Assembly: GCA_024663395.1 (NCBI GenBank)
Contig: JANFAH010000016.1
Location: forward strand, 868,001 to 932,000
DNA: 64,000 nt
Direction: 5' to 3'
Source: Pisolithus tinctorius
Lineage: Eukaryota; Basidiomycota; Agaricomycetes; Boletales; Pisolithaceae
Below the pieces are notes generated by a model, which saw only the letters and a list, made by a program, of their open reading frames with translations, did no database searches and was not told where the DNA came from. Below, piece after piece: positions 25,916-40,148 of the stretch. How positions within the stretch are numbered: position 1 is the first letter of the stretch; every line of letters starts with the position of its first letter. A program made the position numbers and the translations under genes.

Positions 25916-28854
25916 CTACTCAGCCAGAATGTGATACGTCTCTTTATCTGCAAATGTGTTTAAATAATATTGGTCGTATGCCTCCATACAAGTCTCGCTG
26001 CATGCATCCACTCCCAGAAGTACTGTGTTGTAGACAGGTACCAGTTCCACAGCATGAATAACATTGGTCAATGGGACGATGCCACTTGCACCTGCGGAAG
26101 AAGGGGGAATATGTTGGACTCTGTATAGTCCAACGCCGGGATTTTGCTCAGGCAGCCAGACAACGCGAAAATAACGGACATAAATGAGAGGGACGGGGCC
26201 AAGATAAACGGGAAGTTCCTTCTTTGTCTTCGGCGTGAATATTGCCCGCACCTGAGCAACATCTAGGAAAAGAGTCAGTAGTGTTTTCTTGGAGTTATAA
26301 TGTAGGGTATACATACCAAAGTTCACATTGTCATTCACACGCTTCAACAACACTGCATCGCAGTTTCCAAGAGGGTGAGAGTCTGAGGGAGGGAAGGCCT
26401 GAACAACCTGGCTTCTGCATATGTATCGCGTCTGGAATGACGAGTGCAGTTGAATGCGGAACTTATTCCATAGAGAAATCATGCCATGAGCGTCCCAATG
26501 CTCGGTTGGACACCCACACGAAGCAGCAGAGATGTAGTCGGATATTACCTGTGGGAGGTCCGGGAGTTTGTATGTCACCTGCATTTCAGATACCATCAGT
26601 GTTGCACGGTCGGGGAGGACTGTGACATGGAACGCAAATGCTCCACTCGACGACGAAAAGCATTTGGGGTCGTTGAAGTGATTTCGAAAAGGCCGAGGTC
26701 CTCGGAACGTAGTCTCTTTCTCCGGAAGAACACGATTGATAAAAGATAATGCCGGGTCCACACCGGTAACTTCCTCGTTTTCGACCATAATTGCAGTATC
26801 GAGCGCCAAATCCGAACTGCAGAGTAAGATGTAAAGGTCGAAGGACCGGATAGTTTCCTCGCGATTGAGGAGCTCGACGACTTGATCAACGAATGTGTTG
26901 CTCCGTCGGTTCGTCTGCTCAAAGGGTGTCTTGCAGTGGGTGATCAGGAGCCGCTCAGTCACATCTGCTGTGTATTGGATGAGAGCGCCATTCTCCTTGA
27001 TGTGGCAAGCAAAGGTGTGCATAAGTTCCAGTTTCGGGATGTTGAAGTTGTCCATGGAGCCCTTGGCTCCCCTTCGAGCCCCCACGTCGAGAATGGCGTG
27101 TTTAGTGGCGTGGAATGCCTGCAAGGCGGCAGTCATCGATGCGATAGACGAGTGGGTGTGGATAGGTTGTTGCGCCCTATAAATGAACTCCACCATGGAG
27201 CGAACAGCATAGACGAATAGAGGCGGAACGGCGCCATCTAACATGGGGACGATGGTCCTCTCGATATCACGATGGTCTCTGCCCATCATCTGCTTCACAT
27301 GTGAGACGCCAGAAGCAAAATGCCTGACGCCAACGCGCTTGTGTTGAATCTTGTATTGCGTATCGAGCAGGTGATCGCCGGCAGCTTCCTTGGACCATTT
27401 GAGAACGTGGTCAAAAAAGAACTTGTGACAAGTGTGGAGAATTTCCCCCACCAAGAAGTGTGCGGGGTCAGCGAACTTCCAGTCCCTCCAGAAAGGGTGG
27501 TGTACGCCCAGTAACTTCTCCGCTTTGGCAGCCTTCTGGAAAGAAGGGATGTTCCATGCCTGGGTATGTGTGCACAAATCGACAATCTGCTGCAGCGTGT
27601 AGGAGCCGGTTCGTGGATTTTGGGGTACACTGTCACCGAAGTCGGAGAGTACTGCGGTGGTGATAGGGGAAGCATTTTTGGCGACACAAGTGACTAGCTG
27701 TTGCTCGGGAAGATCTGCAATATATGCGACTAGAGGGGTAAAACAGTTTCAAGTAAAGCCAGTTGGGTCTGTGAGATTGATACCATCCGATGTGACTGTC
27801 TTGAGAGAGGCAAAAACGATGTCCATACACCGGTGAAAAAGGCGTGAAGTAAGAATTGTTTGGAAATCTGGGTGAACCTCGAAGACAGGAACTGGCATGA
27901 AAGCAATGCAGTGCCATGCATGAGATGATGCCTGCATCCTCACATCAGACTGGATGTTGCCAATCGTAATAAAGACCGGGTGCATTTCCAGCCCTCCAGT
28001 GTGCCTCGTCACTGGGGTTTTGTCAGAGGCGATAATGATGGGAACGATGGTTGCGCCCTGAGGAAGCTGCACCTGAAAAAAACAAAGATAAGTGACAAGG
28101 TGGTCACCAAGCATAATCTGCACGTACTTGGATGTCAAATGCACACGTTGCTGTGAAAAACTCACTATACTCCCTTTCCGGTCCTCGAAAGACCATGTGT
28201 GGGTCGTAGGTCATGAAGTTTGCGAAGATGGGATTGGAGAAAAGATCCTTGACGACCTCGAGGGCATCCTGCCATATGAGCTGAATGGGGTGTATGGATT
28301 TATAGCCTTTGAACTCTACCGTAGTCCTGCGCCATTGTGGGCCATGAGGCAAACTTGCCATCCACCCAAGCAATTGATCTGCTGATTTAAATGACGGTTT
28401 AACCCGAGTTTCGAACTAAGGATATCATTAGCAACAAAAATCAGAGTCTCAATAGCCTTACCCATTTGAGCTTGAGAAACTGATTCATCTGTGATTGAGT
28501 GAAGTTCAACGCCAGGAACTTTGCCAGTTCCCATTCACCCTCATCCGCGAAGGGATAGTACAGTTGATTTTGACGTCGTCTTTCATGTTCGCTAGCCTTC
28601 ATCCGGTCAAGGAAAGTGTCACCTCTATTGTAGATATATCCGGAGGTTGGATAATAGTGACCCATAACGTCGTTCTCCTCGAATCCACGCTGGAAGGCTG
28701 GCGGTACAGGAATGTGCTGCACTGGGATTGCATCAGTACAGGTCCCCCCTTCAGTTTTGAGGTGATTTAGTAGTGCAGCGGGTGAAGGAAATATTGCCTG
28801 ACATCCAGGACAATCGAAGGTGATGCTGTTACCATCATCGCTCATAGATGCCAT
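25916..28854 (-). pseudogene. Plavaka-like transposase (CACTA/CMC-type, DUF6830-like), one internal stop
   Basis: Likely the element's transposase. Exon 1 (28462-28854) begins with a C2H2-like finger (CPGCQAIF...H) and a conserved EWELAKF...LTQSQMNQFLKLKW-type block. Exons 2 (28128-28415) and 3 (25916-28072) follow in phase 0. Exon 3 carries the signature region GATIVPIIIASDKTPVT..., then a His-rich middle (DRDHRDIE, 27250) and the long C-terminal domain ending in TAG at 25916-25918. One in-frame TGA at 27749-27751 interrupts exon 3; both sides continue in the same frame. A GTATGT...CAG segment near 26253-26319 is probably a further in-frame intron. With a single nonsense codon over about 900 residues, this copy has only just died, unless the stop is an error. 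Confidence 0.8.
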
Positions 28855-28970
28855 GATACTACAGACGAGAGGTTAGTGTTGCTTGTTACTCTGAAATTCT
28901 CTAAGTCCTTCAATTTCCGACAGAAACTCCGCTACATGGCAACGATAACATATCTGGTGAGAGTACGATT

Positions 28971-29915
28971 ATGACCGCTATGTCTGCTGGCACTGTACCC
29001 TCAGTCCCCCAACTGTCATCGTCTCCACACTCCTCGTCTGAACCTAGTCCAAAAACTGATTTCTCACCACTGCTTGTTCATACCAACGTCCTTTTTTCAC
29101 CACTGCGCAAACGTCCAAGCCTGGGCCACTTCGATAAAGAGAGACAAGAAGAGCTGTTGAATGCACTGCCCGGAAGGAGCGCCGTATCACTGACTTCTCG
29201 CTCTTCCATGTCTTCCATGTCTCCTCACGGCTCAAGTCCCTCTCTCCGGAGGCGCATCCTAGAGGCGCAAAGCCAAATGCATACCAAGTACCACCCATAC
29301 AGAAAGCAAGCAGCCCCGCCCCCCCTCGAGCTTCGCTTTGCTGCAAGAACCATTGGTCGATCGTCTCACACTGATTTGTCACTGGAAGATGTACACAAGG
29401 TAAGTTATTGTCATATGTGCGAGGCACTACTAATGAATGAAACCAAGGGACATGACTTTCTACGTCGTGGTTTGTCACAATTGCCTGACAACGTTCTTGT
29501 CAAAGCCATACTCGCGAAGCATGCATTTCGGGATTGTATATCACAGCGGGTCTCTCAGACCTTGGCGGAGATAGAGTTTATTGAGCGGCAGAGGGATTTA
29601 TTGACTGAAGTTCACACAGCAGCTCGGGAAACTCTGGCAACTGCTGAATCGCAGTTGGCAATGTTGACGGATATTTTCGACCAACGTGACCTGCAGGATG
29701 GCAAAGATGACGTGGCGTTTTACCATGCTGTATATGCTGATGAACTCGTCGCATTCACAATCGCAGCAACTCAGACAGAACAGCTGGAATCTTTCATGGA
29801 CGAGAGGTCGCCATCCCCTGATGAGCATGTCGAGGAAAACCCTGACCATGACGATGATACTTGTGGGACGCTGTTCACGGGGTTACTGTCCTCTGACAAC
29901 GATGAGGCTGAATAA
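28971..29915 (+). CDS. hypothetical coiled-coil protein carried by the Plavaka element
   Basis: Divergent from the transposase (116 bp between starts). The ORF is intact. A 48-bp stretch at 29401-29448 (GTAAGT...CTAAT...AG) is a probable intron that keeps the frame, giving about 298 residues. The N-terminal 110 residues are Ser/Pro-rich and disordered (repeated SSMSSMSPHGSS type). Residues 150-250 are helical with heptad-like spacing (IEFIERQRDLLTEVHTAARETL), and the tail is acidic (DHDDDT). I recognise no family. Its position inside the element and its intact frame suggest a passenger or accessory protein. A spliced 3' UTR is possible (GTATGT at 29919, CATAG near 29968). Confidence 0.6.
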   Translation: MTAMSAGTVPSVPQLSSSPHSSSEPSPKTDFSPLLVHTNVLFSPLRKRPSLGHFDKERQEELLNALPGRSAVSLTSRSSMSSMSPHGSSPSLRRRILEAQSQMHTKYHPYRKQAAPPPLELRFAARTIGRSSHTDLSLEDVHKVSYCHMCEALLMNETKGHDFLRRGLSQLPDNVLVKAILAKHAFRDCISQRVSQTLAEIEFIERQRDLLTEVHTAARETLATAESQLAMLTDIFDQRDLQDGKDDVAFYHAVYADELVAFTIAATQTEQLESFMDERSPSPDEHVEENPDHDDDTCGTLFTGLLSSDNDEAE

Positions 29916-30369
29916 TGGTATGTCTTCACTTAATCTTCTGACTCGTGACTGATTCAATATATTCATAGGTTGCATAGTTACGTCCTTGTGAAGAATTTGT
30001 ACCGAGTATTGTGAGTTCGAACTGTTTCAGTCAGCATCGCAAATTTACTCATCTGACGTACTGATAGGTTGATAAGTTTACGCTTCTTTTTTGTTTTGTT
30101 ACCGCACTATCTGTATTCATCGGTGCTTTACTCGCTGAAATCCATCACCTCATTCCTGTTTGGTCATGCCTGATTAAGATGGATCGCGATGGATAAGTAG
30201 CTTGCAGTGTCTGCTGTCCGCTACTCTGCTCCTCTGAACCGCCATGTCGAGATGTAGGCCAAACAGTAACAGGGTATGTTTTATCTATCTACTGCTATGA
30301 TGATCCTAATATTTCAGAAAGGCTTTCCCTAGGCCGCCCGTGGGGTCGAACTTGAATCCCAGCGGCAAT

Positions 30370-31751
30370 GACATGTCAACCCAACTAAACCTCGAGGGCG
30401 AGCAGGCCGTGGATCCGTCATTTCTGCATCAGGGACCAGGGTACCTAATGACAAACCCCTATCCCTTCAATTACCAGACTCCGTCAATGACCGAACCCCA
30501 TCAACTGTCGTCTAGCACCTGGGCAGACAGGCTCTCTGCCCATGCACCACCTGGTGGCCCGTCTGCGGGCGGTTACCACACCTATCAAGACACTCACCCA
30601 CCCGCCTCCTTACTCAGCTCTGCCCAAAGGTACGTGCTGGCAACCGCACCAAGTCGACCGGGTGTGCAATCCACAAACAGGTATTCGAACTCACTCACCA
30701 ACGTTATCCATGTAAGTACACTGTACTCGTATTTGACTAATTTCTAATAGCTCTTAGACTCAAGGCGATCAGGAGATCAGTCGGCCTCAGTGCCAACGCT
30801 GTGTCGCAATGCCTCCGACTCCACCTCCTCCTGCGTCAGTGGGCGCAGTCGCCAACGCAACTGCGCCATCTGATGGCTACGTGGCCGATGCTGCACTTGT
30901 TCCTGTGACAGTAACCAAACAAGAGCGAGGGCAGATTGTGGACCAAGCAAAAAAAGAAGTACAGAAATACATGTTCGCTGTGGACGCTGTGCCGACGAAG
31001 AACGTGCGCGCCGAATGTGTGAAAGCAGCCATTCAAAAAGCTACACGCGCTGTCATTGGAGGAGGTACGTCATCGCCTGCAGTACGTCTCCCTGGCTGAT
31101 ATCTTCCTGACTTTACCAAGTTCATCACGAACCGCTACATATAGATAACGATGTAATTGGTGCGATGACAGCAATCTGCCGGTCATTCAAACAGTACACA
31201 TTCTGTCGTGTCCAACGTGACTACGGCCTTCGTCTTCCATTAGGGAGTGTCCATTCCGAAGTTGACCACAAGAATGTTCAAGTCCGACAGCTCCTCGCTG
31301 AGCTCACTTTCCTTAAACCCTGGCATTATCAACCAATGGTATGCGCACATTCCTATGATTCTTATGTCGTCAAATGACTCCAGTACTCTAGCAACCAACA
31401 GAGGATCCCTATACCGCAACAAATGAAGGCCTATTCGAGTGCGAGTTATTCACGGATATCATCATCGACATCCTCTTCCTGAGCCCGGGACAGCTATACA
31501 AGGCCATCAACAAGGACTCGATGGATCCCCTTTGCGCTTTGGCAGGAACTGCCATCTATGCTGCCCTCAAGGATCATCGGAATGGCGTGTACGTAGAAAG
31601 TGCCGTTCACACAGATATCTGGCGTGATGTATACTGTGATCTTATGGCTAGTATTTCTAAGCTGTGGGCGAGTGCTGTTGAGAGTGCAAGATTGTCTGAG
31701 ATGCAGAGGGCAATCATCGAGAGAGGTTACATATTGATTGATGTACAATGA
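30370..31751 (+). CDS. DUF6532-like protein carried by the Plavaka element
   Basis: Four exons at 30370-30711, 30758-31064, 31145-31338 and 31392-31751 sum to 1203 bp, a 400-residue protein with TGA at 31749-31751. Coding-like sequence extends a little upstream of the chosen ATG, so the start is tentative. The N-terminus is Pro/Ser-rich. From about residue 150 there is a helical region with the pattern of the DUF6532 family, common in Agaricomycetes and of unknown function: ...VDQAKKEVQKYMF, then FECELFTDIIIDILF, LCALAGTAIYAALKDHRNGV and WRDVYCDLM. All splice phases fit, so the gene appears intact, unlike its neighbours. The family assignment rests on pattern recall only. Confidence 0.6.
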
Positions 31752-31941
31752 TTTCGTAGCCGACATCAGTCGATAAGATCACTTCTTTACATCTAGTCTG
31801 GCTAAGCTGAAGATAATCTCCAAATAAGTTGAAACCCGCTGCCAATGTTCACGCCCTGGACTACTCCCAAACGGGAATCCGTAAGCGCTCGTATACGACG
31901 TTTTGCGGAATTTCGGTTCGCTGATGCTTGTAAACAAGGCG

Positions 31942-32135
31942 ATTACAACCACGCTCCCCTGCTATGAATGTGAGTATGATGCTTGGGCGTGCGGCTCCTG
32001 GTAGTTACGGAAGTGTGCAAGGGATAGGCGTATCGAGGATCGCCTTAACTGGATCACATGTTCATGGGAAGCGGTGAAGACAGTTCCGTCATGAGGTATT
32101 GTGCAGCTAGTCTTATCCATATCCAAAACCTAAGG
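31942..32135 (-). pseudogene. 3'-end fragment of the zinc-finger gene (copy 1)
   Basis: Resembles the last exon of the gene at 40149-41493, including its stop-codon surroundings (TGCTATGAATG at 31958). It is decayed and out of frame. It marks the boundary of the tandem unit that also contains PRP43. Confidence 0.7.
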
Positions 32136-32344
32136 GGAGACTCAAAATACCCTGGGTAAGATATAGGGGATCTTAGTATATTGCGTGCGACGCGCTCTGC
32201 CATGATCAACCTAGGAAACGAGGGTAGGTGGTTACATGAACCGTGTAGTCTTACATAATTGTAATTTCACGCACAATTTTTCGCGGATCGATACTGCGCG
32301 AGAAAACCTTTGTCCACATTATGGGGTCGGGGACCCGTGTTCCG

Positions 32345-32913
32345 GTGATAACAAGTGTGTACTCTGTATTTGAAAGCCGCCGTTTATAAAACTAACCGAT
32401 CCCGGATAATCTCCAAGTAACCTGTACCTATCGATAAGGTCTGCTGAATCGCAGTTAGACGTTACTTTGCACCTGGCGGGCAAGTCATTCGGATGGAGTT
32501 CGTACACGCTTTGAAATCCGACAGCGCAATTGTTCAGGCGCTCAAGAGTTAGAGTCGCAACATACTATGGATGGGCTCCGTGACAGATCATACCGTCAAA
32601 TGGATCATGGTAGAAATTTGAGGCCCCAGGTCGTCCCCCAATTGATCGCGGGGTTTTTTTTTAGCTGTGAACTTGCGCTAATGAAACATGTCGTATCACC
32701 GACACAACAAGTCGATTGTTGGAACGAGTGGTCTAGGGGACTGACTGGATGTTTACAATATGCAAGGTGGCTGGGGAGAATCTTACCGTCGAGCCATTGG
32801 CGACCCGTGCTTAAGTCTTCCCACCATGTCTGACAAGCAGACGGAACCATACGGAAAGCGGGAGTCGAAGATCACTACCCTTTGCGATTAGCGACCACCA
32901 ACTCGCTTGGTTT
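32345..32913 (+). repeat. upstream repeat of PRP43 copies (copy B)
   Basis: See the matching segments at 21830 and 36355. Same orientation and same distance to the ATG. Confidence 0.7.
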
Positions 32914-35753
<2,840 letters not shown>

Positions 35754-35916
35754 AGTTGTACACTTAGAACTTGTCTTTCCCTGTCAAGAATGCTCCCTCC
35801 CTGATACGTCACATCAATATGCGCATGTATTCATAGTTCCAAGAGGCATAACAGACAACGGCCCTTCAAATTAGTGTAAGAAGACAAGAAGTGAAGGCGA
35901 CGGATAAATAAAACAG

Positions 35917-36125
35917 CAGATGTTGCAAATTACAACCACACTCTCCTGCTATGAATGCGAGCATCATGCTTGGGCATGCGGCTTCTGGCGGTTACGGAAT
36001 TGTGCGAGGGCAGTCGGGGCGGATAGGGATATCGAGGAACGCCATGATTGGATCGCGTGCTCATGGGAGGCGGCGAAGACAGATCCGTCACGAGGTATCG
36101 AGCAGCGAATCTTGTCGCCTTGAGG
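35917..36125 (-). pseudogene. 3'-end fragment of the zinc-finger gene (copy 2)
   Basis: Second decayed piece of the last exon of the 40149-41493 gene, lying directly after PRP43 copy B. The arrangement is the same as after copy C, where the full zinc-finger gene follows. Confidence 0.7.
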
Positions 36126-36354
36126 CTTGAACTATATCCAAAAATTGATCAGGGGTGACTCAAACAACCTGGGCAAGATATCGGGAATCCGTGCGGCGCG
36201 CTGCGATAAACCCACAAAACGAAGGCAGGTGGTTACATGAACCGCGTAGTAGTTTTACATAATTGTAATCTCACGCACAATTTTCCCATACAAAGCAAAA
36301 GCGGAACGATTCTGTGCAAGAAAACCTTTGCCCGCTTTATGAGACCCCTTGTTT

Positions 36355-36897
36355 CGGTGATAACAGGTGTGTACTTCGTATTTCAAAGTCGACGTCCATA
36401 AAACCAATCGATCCTGGGTAACCTGTGCCTATCGATGAGGTCTACTACAGCGCAGTTAGATGTCACTTACTTCGTAGTACACGGCGAACAAGATGGAGTT
36501 CGCACGAGTTTTGAAATACGACGGCGCAATTGTTCAGGCGCTCAAGAGTTAGAGGCGTAACCTACCATGGGTGGACTCAGTGACAGATCATACCGTCAAA
36601 TGGATCATGATAGAAGTTTGAGGCCCCAGGTCGTACCCCAATTGATCGCGGGTTTGCCTAGCCGTGAACTTGCGCTAATGAAACATGCCCTATCACCGAC
36701 ATAACGAGTGGTCTGGGGGGCTGACCGGATGTTCACAATATGCAAGGTGGTTGGGGAGAATCTTACCCTTGAACCAAATATTGGCGACCCGTGCTCAAGT
36801 CTCCCCACCATGTCTGACTAGCATACGGAACCATACGGAAGGCGGGAGTCGAAGACCACTACCCTTTGCGGTTGGCAATCATCAACTCGCTTGGTTC
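36355..36897 (+). repeat. upstream repeat of PRP43 copies (copy C)
   Basis: Third copy of the shared 5' flank, with anchors GTGTGTACTTCG and AACCTGTGCC. Confidence 0.7.
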
Positions 36898-39427
36898 ATG
36901 GCTTCCTGCAGAACACGTACCAATCGCATGTCAACGCCTGTAGCACAGGGGCCGCTCTTTGGCATCATTCCTTGGAAGTGAAAGGCGATCAAGTTCGCAA
37001 AGCTCTGGTATGCGAAACGAACATGCTAGTGAGATATTCCTCGACGGATGCGCTGACGGACTATCCTTTGCAGGAACACGGGGTCAATCCATTCACCAAG
37101 GCATTCCACACACTTCAGTGCAAGAAGATACTTGAGGCAAGGAAAAAACTACCTGTATACTCGCAGATGGCCTAGTTCCTGAAGATGATTAGTGTCAAAG
37201 ATTTGGGTGCTCGCTAATTCCCTTCCGCTTGTAGTTCAGCACAAACCTGATTATTGACTGGTAGGCGAAACCGGAACTGGAAAGACAACGCAGTAAGTGG
37301 TACACCAAGACACATTTTCTGTCATGTCATTTTGAACTGCGACCTATCATTTGGTCTCTTTTTACCCGTAGAATATCACAGTTTGTCACTTATGCGGAGT
37401 TGCCCCATCCCAAGGGTAAATTCATCGCCTGTACGCAAGCACAACATGTCACTGCCATGTCCGTCGCGAAACCAGTCGCCGAAGAAATGGACGGTGAGTC
37501 GGCTAATGGCAGGGATACTTTAGACATGGCTATCTACATGGTAGCGGAATTGAGTCGAGAAGTTGGTTACTCGATATGTATGACAGAACCGGGAAAGACG
37601 TTTCTCAGGTACATGACCTATGGTGCGTTCCTTCAGGAGGCCACGAACGACCACGATCTAAAACGGTATTCCACAATCATCCTGGACGAGGCCCACAAAC
37701 GGACCCCCACTAGAGATATCCTCGTGGGTAGCTTAAAGAACCTCGCGAAGAGACGACCCGCTTGAAAATTGTCGCCATGTCCGCGACCTTGGGTACACTC
37801 AAGTTCCAAAAGTGTTTTAATCTTCATTCCGACTCGCAGGCACTACTGTTCAAAGTGCCTGGTCGCATGCATCCTGTAGAGGTGTTTTATACTCGAGAGC
37901 CAGAGCCCGACTACGACGAGGCTCCTTCGGATTGTTTGGATGATCCACCGTGCAGAGGATCCTGGAGACATTCTGCTCTGCCTGACAGACGAAGAGTGAA
38001 TCGAAGAAGCATATCGCAAGATTAAACTGGACAGACGATTTGATCACTCAGGATCAGGACTATGTTGGGCCTCTGTTCTATGTACCACTCTACTCTTCAC
38101 TTCCGTTGCAGCAGCAGCAACGTATATTCGACCCACCTCCACCGCCGAATACACCGGACGGCCCCCTTTGAGGAGAGTAGTCGTATCAACGAATGTCGCG
38201 GAGAATCAGACACACCCGGAGATCTTAAGGAGTAGTTTATCTAGCACGGTACTGGAACTGGTCAAGGCAAGAGTCAAAGTGAGCTCTCCTCTCTGGGCGG
38301 TAGTCTGCCGTTGCTGAAGATTTGAACAGGATCTCGTAAGATCCGATGATGTGGACACCCCCCTGCCGGAAATCTCATGTGTGAACTTGAAATTTAAACA
38401 ATTTGGTAGTGTTGGACGACGACGGCAATCGGACGGCGCTGGACACCTTCATGGCAGTGTTCCTGCTAGACCCTCAAATACGTTCTCGGATTGTGCTGTC
38501 GAAGATGTTGACTGTCAATCCAGAATTCAGATGTAACAACGAAAATATTAACCATCACTGCGATGTTGTCTAGTAGGGTTCTCCTCGTTTCCCATGCAAC
38601 GGGCGTCCTGACTGAACAATCTATCAGTTCCCAATATATGGCTCCGGCAGAACAGCCAGTGTAGGGAGGTCGACGCAGCCAAGGCACTTTTCACAGTCCT
38701 AGATAGTGACCATCTTACACTTCTTAACGTCTACAACAGCTATACCCGGAGTAAGCTCCATGTTCAAGTGAGACTTATCAGTTCCCCAACTCAACTCGTT
38801 CCGCGTCCTGCAGATTAATATGATGATTCATGAGCTGGAACTTGCTTCCTGTTTGCTCGGGCACTTCCAGAGGCCGAGAATGTTCGTGAGCAGCTCAAGC
38901 GGACAATGGAGCACTTTGAAATTGAGCTCATATCCATTGCAAATGAAAATGTAGCACCATCTTGCCATCGGCCCGCGCTGTGCTGTGGTTTCTTCGTGCA
39001 AGTTTCCCACAAAGAATGCGAGAAGGGCGGCTCACAAGATAACCAGGCAATGTGTTTTCATATAAATACCAGGTTGTCGACTTGTAGCTAATGGCGGCTC
39101 GTTTGTCTGTGTCAGGTCGTAGTATTACATCTGTCTTGTAGCATGGACACAACCAGAGTGGGTAATATGCGGCGAGTTCATTTTGAGGACTCGACCGTAT
39201 ATCAGGACTGTCATGGAAGTCTGCGCCGAATGGTAGTTTTGGAGTCTACTTCATCGCGTCATTACCTTTCTAACCTGCTTTATCATAGGTTACCGGAGAA
39301 TGCTCCCCTGTACTTTGACTTGGCCACCCTCCCGGAAGATGAGACGAAGAAAGCCCTCTGGCGAGCTGCGAACAAGCGCCCTGGATGTCAAAAGCCCAGC
39401 AGTGCAAGAAGGAAAACAGAGGCGATA
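36898..39427 (+). pseudogene. PRP43 pseudogene copy C, most diverged, internal deletion
   Basis: Start at 36898, terminal TAA at 39425-39427. Motif I is altered (GETGTGKTT) and DEAH is changed in context (DEAHKRT). About 213 bp are missing at about 38205: the segment that in the intact copy runs from after STNIAE to before QTHPEI, which holds helicase motifs V and VI. Substitution density is visibly higher than in copies A and B, with stops and indels throughout. It cannot encode an ATPase. Confidence 0.85.
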
Positions 39428-40148
39428 AAGACTTTGATACACTCAGAACTTGTTATTTCCCTGGCATAATCCCTCTGGGCGTCCGTGGACGCGACAGGGA
39501 CAAACAAATAATCTGATGAATATGTCACTCAGAGAAACTCGATATCAATGCAACGGACCGCGACTGTGTGATGCCTAGTGGATGTCTGTAACCAATGCAG
39601 TGCAAAATACATGTTTCTGGCCTACTCCCTCCTCTCTCATCTTCCCTATAGTCTACGTCCCTCTGCAATACCAGGCGCTCGAACATGTTTTCGCGCCAAT
39701 GAAACTCCCACGCGAATTTGCTGCGTCAGTGACGTCTGGAACCAAGTGACGCGCGCACCGACCGGCACCGTCCATGTGAATCTGTTATCACAGGAACGGT
39801 ACATGGACAACTTTGTCCCTGAGAAACTATCCTCCCAACAATAATAGGGATTGCGTGTGGATGGTGACTTTTTGGCGCGAACCGAGACAACGACAACCGA
39901 GCCGGTAAAAACACAAACAAACCATTTCCCAGACCTGGACTAGGATAACGTCAAGGAATAATCTTACTCCGAGTCCTGTCAAGGACTATCCCTCTTTGAT
40001 GCATTACACTCAAAGGCGCATTTTCCAGCTAGTCCCAGGAAAGCAGAACAGACCTTGAAATTATGTTAAAAACACATGAAGTGACAAGCAAAAGGCGACG
40101 ACAAATAAGATAACAACAGATGAAGCAAATTACAACCACGTCCCCCTA
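39428..40148. other. intergenic between PRP43 copy C and the zinc-finger gene
   Basis: Relative to the flanks of copies A and B, about 480 bp (39480-39965) look inserted here; they hold no recognisable ORF or terminal repeats. The remainder matches the shared 3' flank. Confidence 0.5.

Larger units (their letters stand above)
25481..31939. mobile_element. Plavaka-type DNA transposon carrying three genes
   Basis: It interrupts the otherwise continuous PRP43/zinc-finger tandem unit: the unit's sequence stops near 25480 and resumes at about 31942. A perfect 10-bp inverted repeat, CCTTGTTTAC, sits at both edges (25481-25490, and as its complement at 31930-31939). Inside are a transposase gene on the minus strand and two plus-strand genes. 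I could not see a clear target-site duplication, so the exact ends are an inference. Confidence 0.65.

Noticed and set aside
25916..28854. Minus-strand long ORF as a host gene
   Set aside because: The conserved blocks and the inverted repeats at the edges fit a DNA-transposon transposase better.
30244..30273. ATG at 30244 as the start of the DUF6532-like gene
   Set aside because: The GT-AG intron that follows would lead into a stop codon in that frame; ATG at 30370 was used.
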